From Robinsoniella sp. (GTDB taxonomy: Bacteria; Bacillota; Clostridia; Lachnospirales; Lachnospiraceae), in the NCBI GenBank assembly GCA_023664735.1, contig JAMPFB010000002.1:36179-100178 (forward strand): DNA of 64,000 nt. Direction: 5' to 3'. The notes under the pieces are model-generated. The model did no database searches, was not told the origin of the DNA, and saw nothing but the letters and a program-made list of their open reading frames with translations. Both the position numbers and the translations under genes were made by a program. The number at the start of each line of letters is the position of its first letter. Position 1 is the stretch's first letter. Positions 53,851 to 63,899 of this stretch are shown here, piece after piece.

Positions 53851-56016
53851 ATGGCTGAAGAATTTAACACAGACGGCATGCTGGATATGTATTTGTTTGA
53901 GAATGAGCAATTGCTTGAACAGCTTCAGGAAAGAGTTCTGGAACAAAAAGATGCAGAGTGTTTTGATGAAGACAGCATAAATGAAATATTCAGAACCATG
54001 CATACCATAAAAGGATCTTCGGGTATCATGATGTTTGACAATATCACTGCTGTTTCGCACAAACTGGAAGATATCTTTTATTATTTAAGAGAATCTCAAC
54101 CTGATAATGTGCCGCATTTAGATCTGGTGGAGCACGTATTGGAAGTAGAGGATTTTATTTCCAGTGAATTGGAAAAAATCCGTAACGGGAATCCAGCAGA
54201 TGGAGACGCAAGCGAAATTATTGCAGGTCTTGACAAGTTCCTGGAAATGATTAAAGGCGGAGGAGCGAAAGAAGGAGGAAAAGAGCCTCCCGAAAACGTA
54301 CATGAAGAGCCTAAGCAGTTTTACATAGCTCCGGTTGCTACAAGCGCCAGTCGGTTTTATAAAATTTATCTTACCTTTTTTCCGGAAACGGAGATGGCAA
54401 ATGTCCATGCTTATAAGACCGTATATGCTTTAAAGGAAATGGCAGAGGATCTTTTATATTCTCCAGAGGATATCATTTCGGATGAATCAAGCGCACAAAA
54501 GATTTTAGAAGATGGCTTCAGGATTTTGCTGCAGGCACAATGCAATGAAGAGGATATTCGTCAGGCAATCGGTATCGGTTATGATATTGAAAAGGTAGAT
54601 GTTTTTGAATGCAAGGCGGAGGAATTTCTTCAGGGATTCGATTTTGGGGAGCAGGATGAACCAAAGGTAGAAATTGACTTAGAATCCAGTGTGGAAGAAA
54701 TCGAAAGCAAGGCGGAGGCAAAGCTGGAAGCAGCCGAGGTGGAAGAAAAGAAACCTGAAAAGCCGAAAATAGCACCCGGTGATTTCGTTATCAAGTCTAA
54801 AGAGCCGGGTAAGGCAAAGAAGCTGGCAAAGGATCGAAATAAAGGTGAAAAGGCATCCTTTATCAGTGTCAATGTAAAGAAAATGGATCAATTGATGGAT
54901 TTGATTGGCGAGCTGGTCATTTCAGAATCAGTAGTGCTGCAGAATCCGGACTTGAAGGTGCCGGGACTGAATCTTGATAGATTTAATAAGGCAGCATCAC
55001 AGTTGTCCAAGATTTCTACCGATTTGCAGGATGTTATCATGTCCATGCGAATGGTTTCCTTATCAAATACATTCCAAAAAATGAACCGGATTGTATTTGA
55101 TGTATCCAGAAAACTGGGAAAAGATATTGAGTTTGAGATGATAGGCGAGCAGACAGAGGTGGATAAGAATATCATTGAGAAAATTTCTGACCCACTTATG
55201 CATATCGTAAGAAACTCCGTAGACCACGGAATAGAAGAAAAAGAGGAACGTTTAGAAAGCGGCAAGCCTCAAAAGGGTAAAGTTACTTTATCGGCAAAAA
55301 CAGAAGCTGGAAAAGTATGGATCAGTGTTACGGATGACGGCAAAGGCCTTGACAGGGTAAAGATACTTGCCAAAGCAAGGAAGCAGGGACTGTTGGATGA
55401 CAATAAACCCGATGAAGCTTATACAGATAAGGAAGTGTACCAGTTTATAACGCTGCCGGGCTTTTCCACCAACGAGCAGGTTACGGAATATTCAGGCAGA
55501 GGGGTAGGCATGGATGTAGTTGTTCAGAACATCCAATCAATCGGTGGTACGCTGGATATTGAAAGTACAGCCGGAATGGGCAGCACCATGAGCTTAAAGA
55601 TTCCTCTGACGCTTGCTATTATTGACGGTATTGTTTTGGAAACAGGAAAATCTTCTTTCGTATTAGAGACGGGCGTCATTAAAGAGTTTGTCCGGGTGAA
55701 GGAGGATATGATGATATATGAGCCAAATGGAGACGAATATATCATGATACGAGGCGAGTGTTATCCTGTGCTTAGGTTAGGAAAATGGTATGGCTTAAAG
55801 GAATACTGTGAATCTGTGGAAGATGGAGTCATGTTGATTCTGGAAGTAGAGGATCAGAGAGTCTGCCTTTTAGTGGATAAATTGATTGGGGAACAGGAGA
55901 TTGTTGTAAAGCCGATTCCTTCTTATATCAAGAAGGTAAAAGGTTTGTCAGGCTGTACGCAGCTTGGTGACGGAAGTATTGCATTAATTCTGGATGCTAC
56001 CGGATTGATGGAATAA
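53851..56016 (+). CDS. cheA: chemotaxis histidine kinase CheA
   Basis: 721 residues. P1 Hpt domain with phospho-His51 in RTMHTIKGSSG, a P2-like region (about 155-265), an acidic/Lys linker (about 270-330), P3 dimerisation (about 335-400, MDQLMDLIGELVISE), P4 kinase with HIVRNSVDHGIE, DDGKGLD and GRGVGMDVV, and P5 CheW-like domain from about 575. Start ATG 53851 with GGAGAAGG; an upstream in-frame TTG at 53824 is less likely. Complete and probably active. Confidence 0.96.
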   Translation: MAEEFNTDGMLDMYLFENEQLLEQLQERVLEQKDAECFDEDSINEIFRTMHTIKGSSGIMMFDNITAVSHKLEDIFYYLRESQPDNVPHLDLVEHVLEVEDFISSELEKIRNGNPADGDASEIIAGLDKFLEMIKGGGAKEGGKEPPENVHEEPKQFYIAPVATSASRFYKIYLTFFPETEMANVHAYKTVYALKEMAEDLLYSPEDIISDESSAQKILEDGFRILLQAQCNEEDIRQAIGIGYDIEKVDVFECKAEEFLQGFDFGEQDEPKVEIDLESSVEEIESKAEAKLEAAEVEEKKPEKPKIAPGDFVIKSKEPGKAKKLAKDRNKGEKASFISVNVKKMDQLMDLIGELVISESVVLQNPDLKVPGLNLDRFNKAASQLSKISTDLQDVIMSMRMVSLSNTFQKMNRIVFDVSRKLGKDIEFEMIGEQTEVDKNIIEKISDPLMHIVRNSVDHGIEEKEERLESGKPQKGKVTLSAKTEAGKVWISVTDDGKGLDRVKILAKARKQGLLDDNKPDEAYTDKEVYQFITLPGFSTNEQVTEYSGRGVGMDVVVQNIQSIGGTLDIESTAGMGSTMSLKIPLTLAIIDGIVLETGKSSFVLETGVIKEFVRVKEDMMIYEPNGDEYIMIRGECYPVLRLGKWYGLKEYCESVEDGVMLILEVEDQRVCLLVDKLIGEQEIVVKPIPSYIKKVKGLSGCTQLGDGSIALILDATGLME

Positions 56017-56043
56017 AAAAATATAGAAAGGGACGGTAATGAT

Positions 56044-56592
56044 ATGGACGAAACAAGCGAATTGAAGAGAGCGACATCAAGCTCTGTTTCGGATGATGAT
56101 AACAATGAAAAGGGCAAATACATGACCTTTAAATCCGGAAACGAGTACTTTGGGTTGGCAATTCAATATGTAAACGAAATTATCCAGATGCAGGAAATCA
56201 CCGCCATTCCCGAAACGGAGGATTATATCAAAGGACTTATCAATCTGAGGGGAAAGGTTGTTCCTGTCATTGATGTAAGGCTGCGGTTTAAGCAGGAGCC
56301 GTTAGAATATAATGACAGAACCTGTATCATCGTGATCAATGTGAAATCAGCAGTGGTAGGATTGATTGTAGAAAAAATTGCAGAGGTAGTTGAGATTAAT
56401 GAAGACAATATACTGCCACCGCCCAAAATTGGTCATGGGGAGAGGGCACAGAATAAATATGTGTATGGTATCGGCAAAGTAGGAAATGCCGTTAAGCTGC
56501 TGTTAGACCCTGATAAATTGTTAAATGATGAAGATTTATCAGTTGTAGAACAGGCAAATGATATGAATATGGATGAAGAAGGAGAGGTATAA
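56044..56592 (+). CDS. cheW: chemotaxis adaptor CheW
   Basis: 182 residues. CheW fold from about 24: [43 protein letters not shown] and [21 protein letters not shown] strands. A polar N-terminal tail of about 25 residues and an acidic C-terminal tail are extra. Couples CheA to the receptor encoded next. ATG 56044 after GGGACGG. Confidence 0.94.
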   Translation: MDETSELKRATSSSVSDDDNNEKGKYMTFKSGNEYFGLAIQYVNEIIQMQEITAIPETEDYIKGLINLRGKVVPVIDVRLRFKQEPLEYNDRTCIIVINVKSAVVGLIVEKIAEVVEINEDNILPPPKIGHGERAQNKYVYGIGKVGNAVKLLLDPDKLLNDEDLSVVEQANDMNMDEEGEV

Positions 56593-56594
56593 TT

Positions 56595-58055
56595 ATGAAA
56601 GACATGAAGATGAAAACAAAAATGATAATAGGTTTTGTTATTCCGACCATATTTATAATTGTGAATGTGCTGATCGGAATGAGTGAAATCAGTGGTATTT
56701 GTAACAAAGTGGCTCAAATGCAGCAACAGGAACTTGAGGATATCAGAGCAAAAATGATAGAAATCGGCGCAGATAGTGAAAAGGCTGATACGCTGATAAG
56801 CGCTATTGCTTCTACACAGGCAACTGATTTGGAAGATGTAAATAGACTGGCTTCTAGATCCAATTTGTTCAGCTTTGCTTTGGTATTCGTATCTGTTATT
56901 ATTACGATTTTCATTTCCACATCTCTGGTTAAAGCAATTAACAAGTCTATTACCCAGTTGGCGCGTGCAGCAAGGGAAATTGCAGCAGGGCGCGTGGATG
57001 TTGAAATGGAAAAATACCATAATGATGAGTTTGGCGAGTTAGTAGATGAGTATACTCAGGTAATCAACAACATGAAATATCAGGCACATATCGCAGAAGA
57101 GGTGGCAAACGGCAATCTTACTGTTCAGGTTGATGTGAAGTCCAGTGATGATGTATTGACTGGCGCATTAAAGAAACTGGTAGATGACAATCTCCATGCA
57201 TTATCCAATATCAGCGATGCTGGTTCACAGGTTACAGTAAGCTCCTCACAGGTAGCAAGCGCAAGTCAGGCTTTGGCTCAGGGCTCTACAGAACAGGCAA
57301 GCGCCATTGAAGAAATTACAGCTTCTATCGATGAGATTGCAGAAAAGACAAAAGAAAATGCAGAAGAGGCAAATTCCGCAGCAGGATTGGTAGCTCAGGC
57401 AATTTCCGATGTACAAAAGGGCAATGCACAGATGAAGGATATGATGACTGCTATGCAGGATATCAATAAATCCTCTGAGAGCATTTCAAAAATCATTAAG
57501 ACGATAGATGATATTGCATTCCAGACCAATATTCTTGCCTTAAATGCAGCAGTAGAAGCAGCAAGGGCAGGCGAGGCAGGAAAAGGCTTTGCAGTTGTTG
57601 CAGAAGAAGTCAGAAGTCTTGCAGCTAAGAGCGCAGCAGCATCAGGCGAAACAGCAGAATTAATTGAAGAGTCCATTAACAGAGTTAATGCAGGTTCCAA
57701 GATTGCAGACGAAACAGCAAAGGCTATGGAGGAAATTTCCAAGGTTGTACAGGAAAGCGAAGCAATCATCAATGGCATTGCAGAATCCTCCAATTATCAG
57801 GCAACTGCAGTTGCTCAGATTGAACAGGCAATTACACAGGTATCACAGGTAGTACAGACCAACTCTGCTACCAGTCAGGAATGTGCGGCTGCCAGCGAAG
57901 AGCTGTCCAACCAAGCTTCCAGAATGAGAGAGATGCTTTCCATCTACAATTTAGGTTCAGGCAGTGGTTCTTCCTACAGAGGTTCCTCTTCGGATTCTTC
58001 TTCAAACATGAACGAGCAGGTTATCTCTCTTGGTGATGGTTTTGGGAAATACTAA
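56595..58055 (+). CDS. methyl-accepting chemotaxis protein
   Basis: 486 residues. TM1 about 9-27, a very short external loop of about 60 residues ([16 protein letters not shown]) with no known sensor fold, TM2 about 93-113, HAMP about 114-170, and a long signalling coiled coil with the tip [23 protein letters not shown]. The Ser-rich tail has no CheR-docking pentapeptide. The tiny loop suggests it senses membrane state or a partner protein rather than a soluble ligand. Last gene of the chemosensory operon; ATG two bases after the cheW stop. Confidence 0.94.
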   Translation: MKDMKMKTKMIIGFVIPTIFIIVNVLIGMSEISGICNKVAQMQQQELEDIRAKMIEIGADSEKADTLISAIASTQATDLEDVNRLASRSNLFSFALVFVSVIITIFISTSLVKAINKSITQLARAAREIAAGRVDVEMEKYHNDEFGELVDEYTQVINNMKYQAHIAEEVANGNLTVQVDVKSSDDVLTGALKKLVDDNLHALSNISDAGSQVTVSSSQVASASQALAQGSTEQASAIEEITASIDEIAEKTKENAEEANSAAGLVAQAISDVQKGNAQMKDMMTAMQDINKSSESISKIIKTIDDIAFQTNILALNAAVEAARAGEAGKGFAVVAEEVRSLAAKSAAASGETAELIEESINRVNAGSKIADETAKAMEEISKVVQESEAIINGIAESSNYQATAVAQIEQAITQVSQVVQTNSATSQECAAASEELSNQASRMREMLSIYNLGSGSGSSYRGSSSDSSSNMNEQVISLGDGFGKY

Positions 58056-58100
58056 TTAAAAAATAAATATTAAAAATATAAATATGAAAAGATGAATTTA

Positions 58101-58145
58101 GGAGCCGTGGCAGCAGTTTTGATACCCGGCTCCGTTTTATTTTTC
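58101..58145 (+). terminator. terminator of chemosensory operon
   Basis: GGAGCCG (58101-58107) pairs with CGGCTCC (58127-58133), followed by GTTTTATTTTTC. Classic rho-independent form. Confidence 0.85.
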
Positions 58146-58202
58146 TTCCGTTGTCTATTTTCAAATGAAACATCATAGACTGATTAAAAAGCGGAGTTTT
58201 GT

Positions 58203-59963
58203 ATGGCAAATGGAAATCAAAGTGAAAAGGTAGAAAACCTTTTGAACTTAAGTCTTTCTGCAACAGAAGCGGAGCTGGAAAAGTCTCCTATTTTACGGGA
58301 TGGAATCATAGAAAGAGAAGCAGAACCTATTTGGGAGGTCATTGTAAAATACCACGGCGATATATCGGCTTTAAATAGCGAGCAGATTCAGGTGGAAGAG
58401 CTGATTGCAGGGTATGGAATCATTACCCTGCCGGAGTCCTTTATTGAGCCGTTGGCTGCCATGGAAGAAATCGAATTTGTGGAAAAGCCTAAAAGTATTT
58501 ATCCAAGTGATTATGAAGGTAATATTGCTTCCTGCATTACCTCAGTTACGGTAGGGGCGCCAAATTTGACGGGAAGGGGAGTGCTAGTGGGGGTAATTGA
58601 CTCAGGCATTGATATTTATAATAGCAGCTTCCGGAATGCTGATGGTTCTACCAGAATCCTATATTTATTTGACCAGTCATTAGGACGGGAATTTACAGCA
58701 GAGGAAATCAATCAGGCGCTTAATGCACCTACAAGACAGGAGGGAAATGAGCTTGTTCCAAGCAGGGACATTACGGGACACGGTACGGCTGTTGCCTCCA
58801 TTGCGGCAGGAAAGGTTTATCCGGGTGTGGCAGGAGAAGCGGCGGACGAAAATGATATTTTGATTCAGGGAGCTGCAACAGAAAGCCAGCTTATTATCGT
58901 AAAGCTGAATACAAAGGGACAAAACAGCTTTCCTATGACCACCAATTTGATGCGGGCCTTTCACTATGTTGTCATGAAGGCAATGTCTTTAAAAAGACCA
59001 ATAGCAATTAACTTAAGCTTCGGAAATACCTATGGATCTCATGATGGTACATCTTTGGTGGAACGGTTTTTAGACAATGTTTCTGAAATAGGAAGGACAG
59101 TCATATGTGTGGGAAGCGGAAATGAAGGAGCTGCTTCCGGCCATGTATCAGGCAGATTTTCGGGAAATACGGAAAACCGGATAATTGAATTTTCCATAGG
59201 GGAATATGAAAGAAGCTTTAACCTGCAAATATGGAAAAACTATGTGGATGAATTTTCCATTGAGCTGACGGCGCCTTCTTTGGAATCCATTCTCATTGAT
59301 TTGAATGAAACGGGCACACAGCGAAGAAGGCTTTCGGAAACAGAGCTGCTGCTTTTTATAGGTGTTCCAAAGCCATATGGGGTAAATCAGGAAATTTTTC
59401 TGGATTTTCTTCCAAGAGACAGTTATATTCCAAATGGTATCTGGAGGCTTACGTTTCTTCCCAGAAAAATCGTAGTAGGGGAATATAAGCTGTATATGCC
59501 AAGCTCTACCGTAAGAGGCAGCGCCACCAGATTTCTTACCCCCAGTACGCTCCGCACCCTGACAATCCCTTCTACTGCAGGGAAAATCATTACAGTGGGC
59601 GCCTACGATGCCAGATATCGAGCATATGCGGACTTTTCAGGCAGGGGCTATGTGGAACAGGCAGCCGGCTTGATTGGAAGCACAAAGCCGGATATAGTTG
59701 CACCGGGCGTGGGAATCTTGGCAGCCACGCCAACTGGGACACAAGCCGTTACGGGCACTTCCTTTGCCACCCCCTTTGTGACGGGAGCAGCAGCCCTTTT
59801 GATGGAATGGGGGATTGTAAGAGGGAATGACCCGTATTTGTATGGGGAAAAGATGAAAGCAGTGCTTCGGAGAGGGGCGGCGCCGTTGTTTGAGAATGTG
59901 AGTTATCCCAATGAGCGAGTGGGGTATGGGGCGCTTTGTGTGGAGGCTTCACTGCCTGAGTAG
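58203..59963 (+). CDS. Csp-like subtilisin family serine protease (S8)
   Basis: 586 residues, no signal peptide. N-terminal prodomain-like region (about 1-90, WEVIVKYHGD), then subtilase domain with catalytic D133 (GVIDSGID), H193 (TGHGTAVAS) and S520 (GTSFATPF). A beta-rich insertion (about 320-460) between the His and Ser blocks matches the jelly-roll of Csp proteases, which activate cortex-lytic SleC in clostridial spore germination. All three residues are present, so it should be active. Stands alone between two terminated or promoted units. ATG 58203 has GCGGAG upstream. Confidence 0.85.
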   Translation: MANGNQSEKVENLLNLSLSATEAELEKSPILRDGIIEREAEPIWEVIVKYHGDISALNSEQIQVEELIAGYGIITLPESFIEPLAAMEEIEFVEKPKSIYPSDYEGNIASCITSVTVGAPNLTGRGVLVGVIDSGIDIYNSSFRNADGSTRILYLFDQSLGREFTAEEINQALNAPTRQEGNELVPSRDITGHGTAVASIAAGKVYPGVAGEAADENDILIQGAATESQLIIVKLNTKGQNSFPMTTNLMRAFHYVVMKAMSLKRPIAINLSFGNTYGSHDGTSLVERFLDNVSEIGRTVICVGSGNEGAASGHVSGRFSGNTENRIIEFSIGEYERSFNLQIWKNYVDEFSIELTAPSLESILIDLNETGTQRRRLSETELLLFIGVPKPYGVNQEIFLDFLPRDSYIPNGIWRLTFLPRKIVVGEYKLYMPSSTVRGSATRFLTPSTLRTLTIPSTAGKIITVGAYDARYRAYADFSGRGYVEQAAGLIGSTKPDIVAPGVGILAATPTGTQAVTGTSFATPFVTGAAALLMEWGIVRGNDPYLYGEKMKAVLRRGAAPLFENVSYPNERVGYGALCVEASLPE

Positions 59964-60003
59964 GGAGGAGAGTAGACGCAGATACGGAGATATTAAAAAC
60001 AAG

Positions 60004-60032
60004 TTGCACGCAAAGCTGATTCATAGTAAAAT
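60004..60032 (+). promoter_or_regulatory. promoter of hybrid kinase gene
   Basis: TTGCAC at 60004-60009, 17 bases, TAAAAT at 60027-60032. About 70 bases before ATG 60103, whose ribosome site is CGGGAAG. Confidence 0.6.
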
Positions 60033-60102
60033 AAAGAAAATTAACAGAAAGTGACAGGAAAATGCCCTGGTCAGTTCGCCTGCAGGAAGAGAGAACGGGA
60101 AG

Positions 60103-63100
60103 ATGAAAAGACAAAAACTTATCAATATAACCTTTGCCCTTTTGTTTCTGGTGGTTTTCTGCTATTTTATTCTGGGCGAATGGCTGCTTCCGGCAGATAA
60201 GCAGGACAATGCATACATCTGTACCGAGTATTCCGGTCAGTGGGAGCGGATTACCGCCTCCGGAATGAGGGAGCCGGCAGAGATGCCGGGAAGATGTGAA
60301 GCGGCCAGAAATGAAATCGTTGTTGTGGAGACAACACTGCCTGAGAATGTCGGGCAGGGGCGCTGTCTGTGTTTCAGGAGCGCCAAGCAGGATATGCGGT
60401 TTTACATTGATGGGCAGCTGCGGCAGGAATATTCCACCAGGGAGCGCAGGCTGTTTGGTAGAGTGAGTGCTGCCGTTTATGTATTTCTGGAGCTTAAGGA
60501 GGAAGATGCCGGAAAGGTACTGCGTGTGGAGACACAGACGGATTCTTCTTATTCCGGTATTTTTTATACGGTTTATTATGGAAATCCCATGGGAATATGG
60601 AAACACTTTTTTAAGCAGCTGGGAGTGGAACTGGTAGTTGCTTTTGTCATGTTGCTGCTCAGTGTCATTGCCATTATCGGTAGTCTGATACTCCGTTTTT
60701 ATTATCACAGAAGGGTGTCTTTGGAATATCTGGGTTTGGGGATTCTTATGACTGCTGTCTGGCTTATCACAAATTCCACATTCCGGCAGCTGCTTTTCCC
60801 GAATCTTTCGATTATCAATGATATGACGTTTCTTATGATTATGCTGCTGCCGCTGCCGTATCTTCTTTATATGAATGAGATTCAAAAAGACCGGTATAGG
60901 TGTGCCTATCAGGTTCTGGAGGGTATTGGCATTGTCAATTTTTTCTTGTGCTGTGGCTTGCATATGTCGGGGCTGAGTGATTTTACGGATACGATCATCT
61001 ATGTATCCGCTTTTTGCATTCTATCCATTGTCCTGCTGCTGGTGACAATTTTACTGGATTTGCATAAAAAGCTGATTCGGGAATATACTTTTGTGGCAAT
61101 AGGCATGATTGGCGTATGCGTGGCGGGCTTTGCGCAGATTATCATTTATTTTCAGAGAATTATTGGATTCAATGGCGTGATTCTGGCAGCAGGCTTGATT
61201 TTTCTTCTGATATTTTCCACTATCAGTACAGTTTTTGAAGTGATGGACATGGATCGGGAAAAACAGCGGGCGCAGCAGTCCAGCGAATCGAAGGGACGTT
61301 TTCTTGCCAATATGTCTCATGAGATAAGAACTCCCATTCATGCCGTTCTTGGTATGGACGCTATGATTTTAAGAGAGAGTAAGGATCCGCAAATCCGGGA
61401 ATATGCTCTGGATATCCAAAATGCCGGACAGACCCTGCTGTCTTTAATCAATGATATTCTGGATATTTCCAAAATCGAATCCGGGAAGCTGGAGATTCTG
61501 CCGGTGGAGTATGATTTCAGCAGCCTCATTCATGACGTTATGAACATGACGGTGATGAGGGCGAAGGATAAGGGACTGACGGTGAAGCTTTTGGTGGATC
61601 GGGGACTGCCATCCAGATTATGGGGAGATGATGTCCGAATTCGACAGATTCTGATGAATCTGCTGAGTAATGCAGTCAAATATACCGAGACAGGAAGCGT
61701 CACACTGAAAGTAAGCGCCGTGATGCAGGGAGAGCTTGCGAAGCTGGAGTTTCGGGTGGAGGATACGGGAATCGGCATACGGGAAGAGGACATTGAAAAG
61801 CTTTATCATGAATTTGAGCGAATAGAAGAACAGAGAAACCGGAAGATCGAGGGAACCGGTCTTGGTATGAACATCACAACGCAGCTGCTGGAACGGATGG
61901 GAAGCAGGCTGCAGGTAGAAAGCGTGTATGGGAAAGGGTCGGTATTTTCCTTTATTCTGGAACAAAAAATTGTGAGTCACGAACCGATTGGCGATTTGGA
62001 GGCGAGGATTAAAAATCAGGCAGAAACATACTCCTATCAGGTCATGTTTACCGCCCCGAAGGCGCAGGTGCTGATTGTGGATGACAATGCAGTAAACAGA
62101 AGGGTGTTTGTAAATCTGTTAAAGGCGACAAAGATGCAGGTGGACGAGGCGGCAGGCGGAGAGGAGTGTCTGGAGCTTGTCAGGCAGAAGGGCTATGATC
62201 TGATTTTCCTTGACCATATGATGCCGGGTATGGACGGGATTGAAGTTATGCATAAAATGAGGGAATGGAAGGAATTTCCCTGCAAGTCTACACCGGTAAT
62301 TGCCCTGACTGCAAATGCTGTGACCGGGGTGCGGGAGATGTATTTGCAGGAAGGGTTTCAAGATTTCCTTTCCAAGCCGGTGAATCCGGAGAAGATGGAA
62401 AAGATGATTATGGAGCTTCTTCCGGAGGAAAAGGTAAAACATGGGGACACAAAAGCCGTTTCCTTCGAGCGGGGAATGCAGGAGGCAAAGGAGCCTGAAC
62501 AGCCTGAGCTTCCCGAATTGGAAGGGATTGACTGGAATTATGCAAGGCTGTACTGCAGGGATGTGGCAATCCTAAAGGATACGGTAAAGCAGTTTTATGG
62601 AACGATGGAAGCAGAGGCGGCGCAGCTGCGGAATTTCCTAGAGATGATTAATAAACCGGAGGAACGAAATCAGGGCTTACGGCATTTTCGGATTAAAGCG
62701 CATTCCATGAAAAATTCCTCCGCCATGGTTGGGGCGGTATCTCTGGCTGGAGTGGCGAGAATGCTGGAATATGCGGCGAGAGACGAGATGACGGATACAA
62801 TCAAAAACGTTACTCCAGTATTCTTGCAGGAATGGGAAAGCCTGAGAGAAATTCTAAAGCCCCTTGCGGAAGAGAACAAGCCGGATGAAAAAGGGGAGGA
62901 ACCGGATTACGGGCTGACGAAAGAGCTTTTGAATCTGTTGCGGAAGACCATGGAAGAAATGGATGTAGATACGGCAGACGAGATTATAGAACAGTTGAAG
63001 CGGTTTGCGTATCCGCCGGATATCAGGACAGAAGTAATGGACAATCTTTGTCTGGCTGTTATCAATCTGGATGAGGAACAGGCAGCGGTGTGGATTGATA

Positions 63101-63132
63101 AATTTGAAGAGAAATTGAGAGGTAGGTTATGA
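60103..63132 (+). CDS. 7TM hybrid sensor histidine kinase with receiver and Hpt
   Basis: 1009 residues. TM1 about 9-27, an extracellular beta-rich domain about 30-160 (LCFRSAKQDMRFYIDG, of the 7TMR-DISM-extracellular type), seven transmembrane helices about 172-375, HisKA with H406 (NMSHEIRTPIH), HATPase (NLLSNAVKY, DTGIGI, GTGLGM), a receiver with D704 (FLDHMMPGMDG), an Hpt domain with H867 (KAHSMKNSS), and a C-terminal helical module about 925-1005 like that of the kinase at 49000. A complete phosphorelay in one chain. Overlaps the next regulator gene by four bases, its likely partner. Confidence 0.92.
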   Translation: MKRQKLINITFALLFLVVFCYFILGEWLLPADKQDNAYICTEYSGQWERITASGMREPAEMPGRCEAARNEIVVVETTLPENVGQGRCLCFRSAKQDMRFYIDGQLRQEYSTRERRLFGRVSAAVYVFLELKEEDAGKVLRVETQTDSSYSGIFYTVYYGNPMGIWKHFFKQLGVELVVAFVMLLLSVIAIIGSLILRFYYHRRVSLEYLGLGILMTAVWLITNSTFRQLLFPNLSIINDMTFLMIMLLPLPYLLYMNEIQKDRYRCAYQVLEGIGIVNFFLCCGLHMSGLSDFTDTIIYVSAFCILSIVLLLVTILLDLHKKLIREYTFVAIGMIGVCVAGFAQIIIYFQRIIGFNGVILAAGLIFLLIFSTISTVFEVMDMDREKQRAQQSSESKGRFLANMSHEIRTPIHAVLGMDAMILRESKDPQIREYALDIQNAGQTLLSLINDILDISKIESGKLEILPVEYDFSSLIHDVMNMTVMRAKDKGLTVKLLVDRGLPSRLWGDDVRIRQILMNLLSNAVKYTETGSVTLKVSAVMQGELAKLEFRVEDTGIGIREEDIEKLYHEFERIEEQRNRKIEGTGLGMNITTQLLERMGSRLQVESVYGKGSVFSFILEQKIVSHEPIGDLEARIKNQAETYSYQVMFTAPKAQVLIVDDNAVNRRVFVNLLKATKMQVDEAAGGEECLELVRQKGYDLIFLDHMMPGMDGIEVMHKMREWKEFPCKSTPVIALTANAVTGVREMYLQEGFQDFLSKPVNPEKMEKMIMELLPEEKVKHGDTKAVSFERGMQEAKEPEQPELPELEGIDWNYARLYCRDVAILKDTVKQFYGTMEAEAAQLRNFLEMINKPEERNQGLRHFRIKAHSMKNSSAMVGAVSLAGVARMLEYAARDEMTDTIKNVTPVFLQEWESLREILKPLAEENKPDEKGEEPDYGLTKELLNLLRKTMEEMDVDTADEIIEQLKRFAYPPDIRTEVMDNLCLAVINLDEEQAAVWIDKFEEKLRGRL

Positions 63133-63899
63133 TGGAGAAAGTATTGTTAATCGGAGAACTGGGTGAGATTGCCCGAAGTCTGAACGAGTGTCTGGCAGAA
63201 GCCTTTCAGGTTCAACTCTGCCCGGAGCAGCTTGAGAATGTGCGGTCCATGGTAAAGATTATTAAGCCGGATTTGATTATTATCTGTCAGATTGGCATGG
63301 AAGAAATCAATCATGCCATTTTTGCGTGGGTTCATGAGAAGTGCCCCCAGACTCCGGTGCTTGGCATCACAACCGTTGACGACTGGAAGCAATGCAGGGA
63401 GTTCTTCTACAAAAGCGAACAGTTTGACGTCTTGTTCCGTCCAGTAACTAAAGAGACATTGCTGCAGAAATGCTATCAGCTGCTTGGGAAGGGATATGGG
63501 ACTGAGGAAAAGAAGAAGGAAGGCCTGAAACAGAAAAAGAAAATTATGCTTGTAGATGACAGCGCTCTGCTGCTGCGCAAGATGAAAGCGATGCTGGAGA
63601 AGCAGTATGATATCTGTCTTGCCAAATCAGGGGAACAGGCATTGAAACTGATTCCCAGAGAAAAACCGGATTTGATTCTGCTCGATTATGAGATGGAGGG
63701 GATGGATGGCAGGGCTGCTTTTGAGGCGATGAAGCAGGATACGGATATGCGGTTTATTCCGGTGGTATTCCTTACCAGCGTGGACAATCGACAATCCATT
63801 TATTCTGTTTTGCAATCAAAGCCGGACGGATATATCCTAAAGCCTCCTGATGAAGAGAAAATATGCGCAACGATTGCGGAAATTTTGCAGGTAGAATAA
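63129..63899 (+). CDS. tandem receiver response regulator
   Basis: 256 residues, two receiver folds and no output domain. The first (about 1-120) lacks the acidic pair (LIGELGE) and the phospho-Asp (IIICQIGM), so it is a pseudo-receiver. The second (about 136-256) is canonical: VDDSA, D186 (LLDYEMEGMDG), LTS and KPPD. No DNA-binding part, so output is by protein contact. ATG 63129 overlaps the kinase stop. The remaining 100 bases of the window show no gene. Confidence 0.88.
   Translation: MMEKVLLIGELGEIARSLNECLAEAFQVQLCPEQLENVRSMVKIIKPDLIIICQIGMEEINHAIFAWVHEKCPQTPVLGITTVDDWKQCREFFYKSEQFDVLFRPVTKETLLQKCYQLLGKGYGTEEKKKEGLKQKKKIMLVDDSALLLRKMKAMLEKQYDICLAKSGEQALKLIPREKPDLILLDYEMEGMDGRAAFEAMKQDTDMRFIPVVFLTSVDNRQSIYSVLQSKPDGYILKPPDEEKICATIAEILQVE

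Noticed and set aside
59749..60963. Minus-strand frame of 404 residues overlapping the subtilase end and the hybrid kinase start
   Set aside because: It lies opposite two convincing genes with clear motifs, has an atypical composition and crosses the promoter region of the kinase.
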